Positions 34,164-34,738 of a stretch of DNA of 34,738 nt are shown one piece after another. The notes beneath the pieces were generated by a model, which was given only the letters and a program-made list of their open reading frames with translations, was not told the origin of the DNA and searched no databases. Each line of letters opens with the position of its first letter. The stretch's first letter is position 1. The DNA comes from Prevotella sp. CAG:1185 (lineage in GTDB: Bacteria; Bacteroidota; Bacteroidia; Bacteroidales; Bacteroidaceae): assembly GCA_000436695.1 (NCBI GenBank), contig HF992568.1:1-34738 (forward strand), read 5' to 3'. Made by a program: the position numbers and the translations under genes.

Positions 34164-34738
34164 TCATGCATAAGAATGCATGCCCCCAAGAAAATAATTT
34201 ACGCCGAAATATGTCATCAATATTGTGGCAAAGGCTGCCACCATAAATACATGCCATGCCATCGGACCGCGCATGAACGGCAGCGACACTCTGTGGGCTG
34301 CAACTGCATATACCATAAAAGTGATGAGCGCCCACACCTCTTTTGCGTCCCAGCTCCAATAAGTGCCCCACGACACATTGGCCCACACCGCACCTACAAA
34401 TATGCCGACGGCAAGGGCTGCCAAGGCAGGATAATAGAACAGTTGCGACAGAGCGCGCAATGCATAGAGCCTGTCGCCGAGACCTGGCGCACGGCTGCCC
34501 ATGACACAACGCAGCAACAGCGCCATAAGGCCGCAGACAAACGTGAGCGAAAGCAGGGCAAAGGCCGCCATTATAACCGACACATGGATGCTGAGCAGCG
34601 GCGACGCAAGCACAGGCATGATGTGGGTTATCTGAGGATCCATCTGGCTGATGTGCGAAACGAGCAGAAAGAAGCCCGACATAATAAAGCCGAAAGTTAG
34701 CACTATGGCGAAACGGCGGCACAGCAAGAGCGACGCCG
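34164..34738 (-). CDS. CcsA/CcmC-type cytochrome c assembly protein (3' part)
   Basis: The C-terminal 191 residues of a multi-span membrane protein; the frame stays open to the window edge, so the 5' part lies outside. The haem-handling WWD signature is clear: VWANVSWGTYWSWDAKEVWALI, with conserved histidines in the fragment (SIHVSVIM before it, AAHRVSLPF after it) that fit the haem-ligand positions of the family. It should handle haem delivery for periplasmic c-type cytochromes, in this phylum often those of nitrite reductase (NrfHA); that link is inference because the partners are outside the window. The protein ends YFLGGMHSYA, followed by a strong terminator. Confidence 0.9.
   Translation of the reverse strand, partial: ASLLLCRRFAIVLTFGFIMSGFFLLVSHISQMDPQITHIMPVLASPLLSIHVSVIMAAFALLSLTFVCGLMALLLRCVMGSRAPGLGDRLYALRALSQLFYYPALAALAVGIFVGAVWANVSWGTYWSWDAKEVWALITFMVYAVAAHRVSLPFMRGPMAWHVFMVAAFATILMTYFGVNYFLGGMHSYA

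Overview
The window looks like chromosomal DNA of a Bacteroidota member, most likely Prevotella or a close relative. Evidence: promoters of the Bacteroidota type (TTTG, about 19-21 bp, TAnnTTTG) in front of several genes; secreted giant proteins with type IX secretion (T9SS) sorting tails; a type III glutamine synthetase (GlnN); the LL-diaminopimelate aminotransferase route to lysine and peptidoglycan; and a copy of the AAA-ATPase/PD-(D/E)XK family that is abundant in this phylum. I found no rRNA, tRNA, CRISPR array, insertion sequence or prophage.

Layout. (1) 37-487: a small membrane-protein gene that appears frameshifted. (2) 896-9780 (minus): a two-gene, translationally coupled operon for a 2301-residue BNR/LamG surface protein and a 659-residue NPCBM-like partner. 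(3) 9781-10541: AT-rich divergent control region with two FNR/CRP-like boxes, then a 50-residue acidic peptide gene with its own promoter and terminator. (4) 10651-12912: a TonB-dependent receptor. (5) 13262-17664: housekeeping genes ribD (minus), an SPFH protein, a small membrane protein, a ribbon-helix-helix protein, prmC and recX. (6) 17810-20836: an AraC-type regulator divergent from a secreted S15/CocE-type hydrolase. (7) 20837-21828: about 1 kb without a gene, full of hairpins. (8) 21829-23397: the AAA-ATPase/nuclease-like gene. (9) 23683-33308: a nitrogen and diaminopimelate cluster: asnB, amt and glnB leftward; dapF, dapL, an outer-membrane barrel and glnN rightward. (10) 34164-end: the 3' part of a CcsA-type cytochrome c assembly gene.

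How the genes work together. Region 9 is the clearest physiological unit: ammonium enters through Amt under P-II control, is fixed by GlnN and passed on by AsnB, and the DAP genes lie on the same divergent promoter region. Region 2 builds a large cell-surface pair. Region 3-4 looks like an uptake locus with a short peptide of unknown role.

The least explained signal is not a gene. Four intergenic regions (about 556-635, 13165-13256, 21241-21356 and 33821-33919, with a tail to 34029) carry the same architecture: CTTTT and AAAAG blocks alternating with a 22-23 bp period, while the bases between the blocks differ from copy to copy. This fits phased A-tracts (curved DNA) or a dispersed binding-site array, and it is reported as the main finding.
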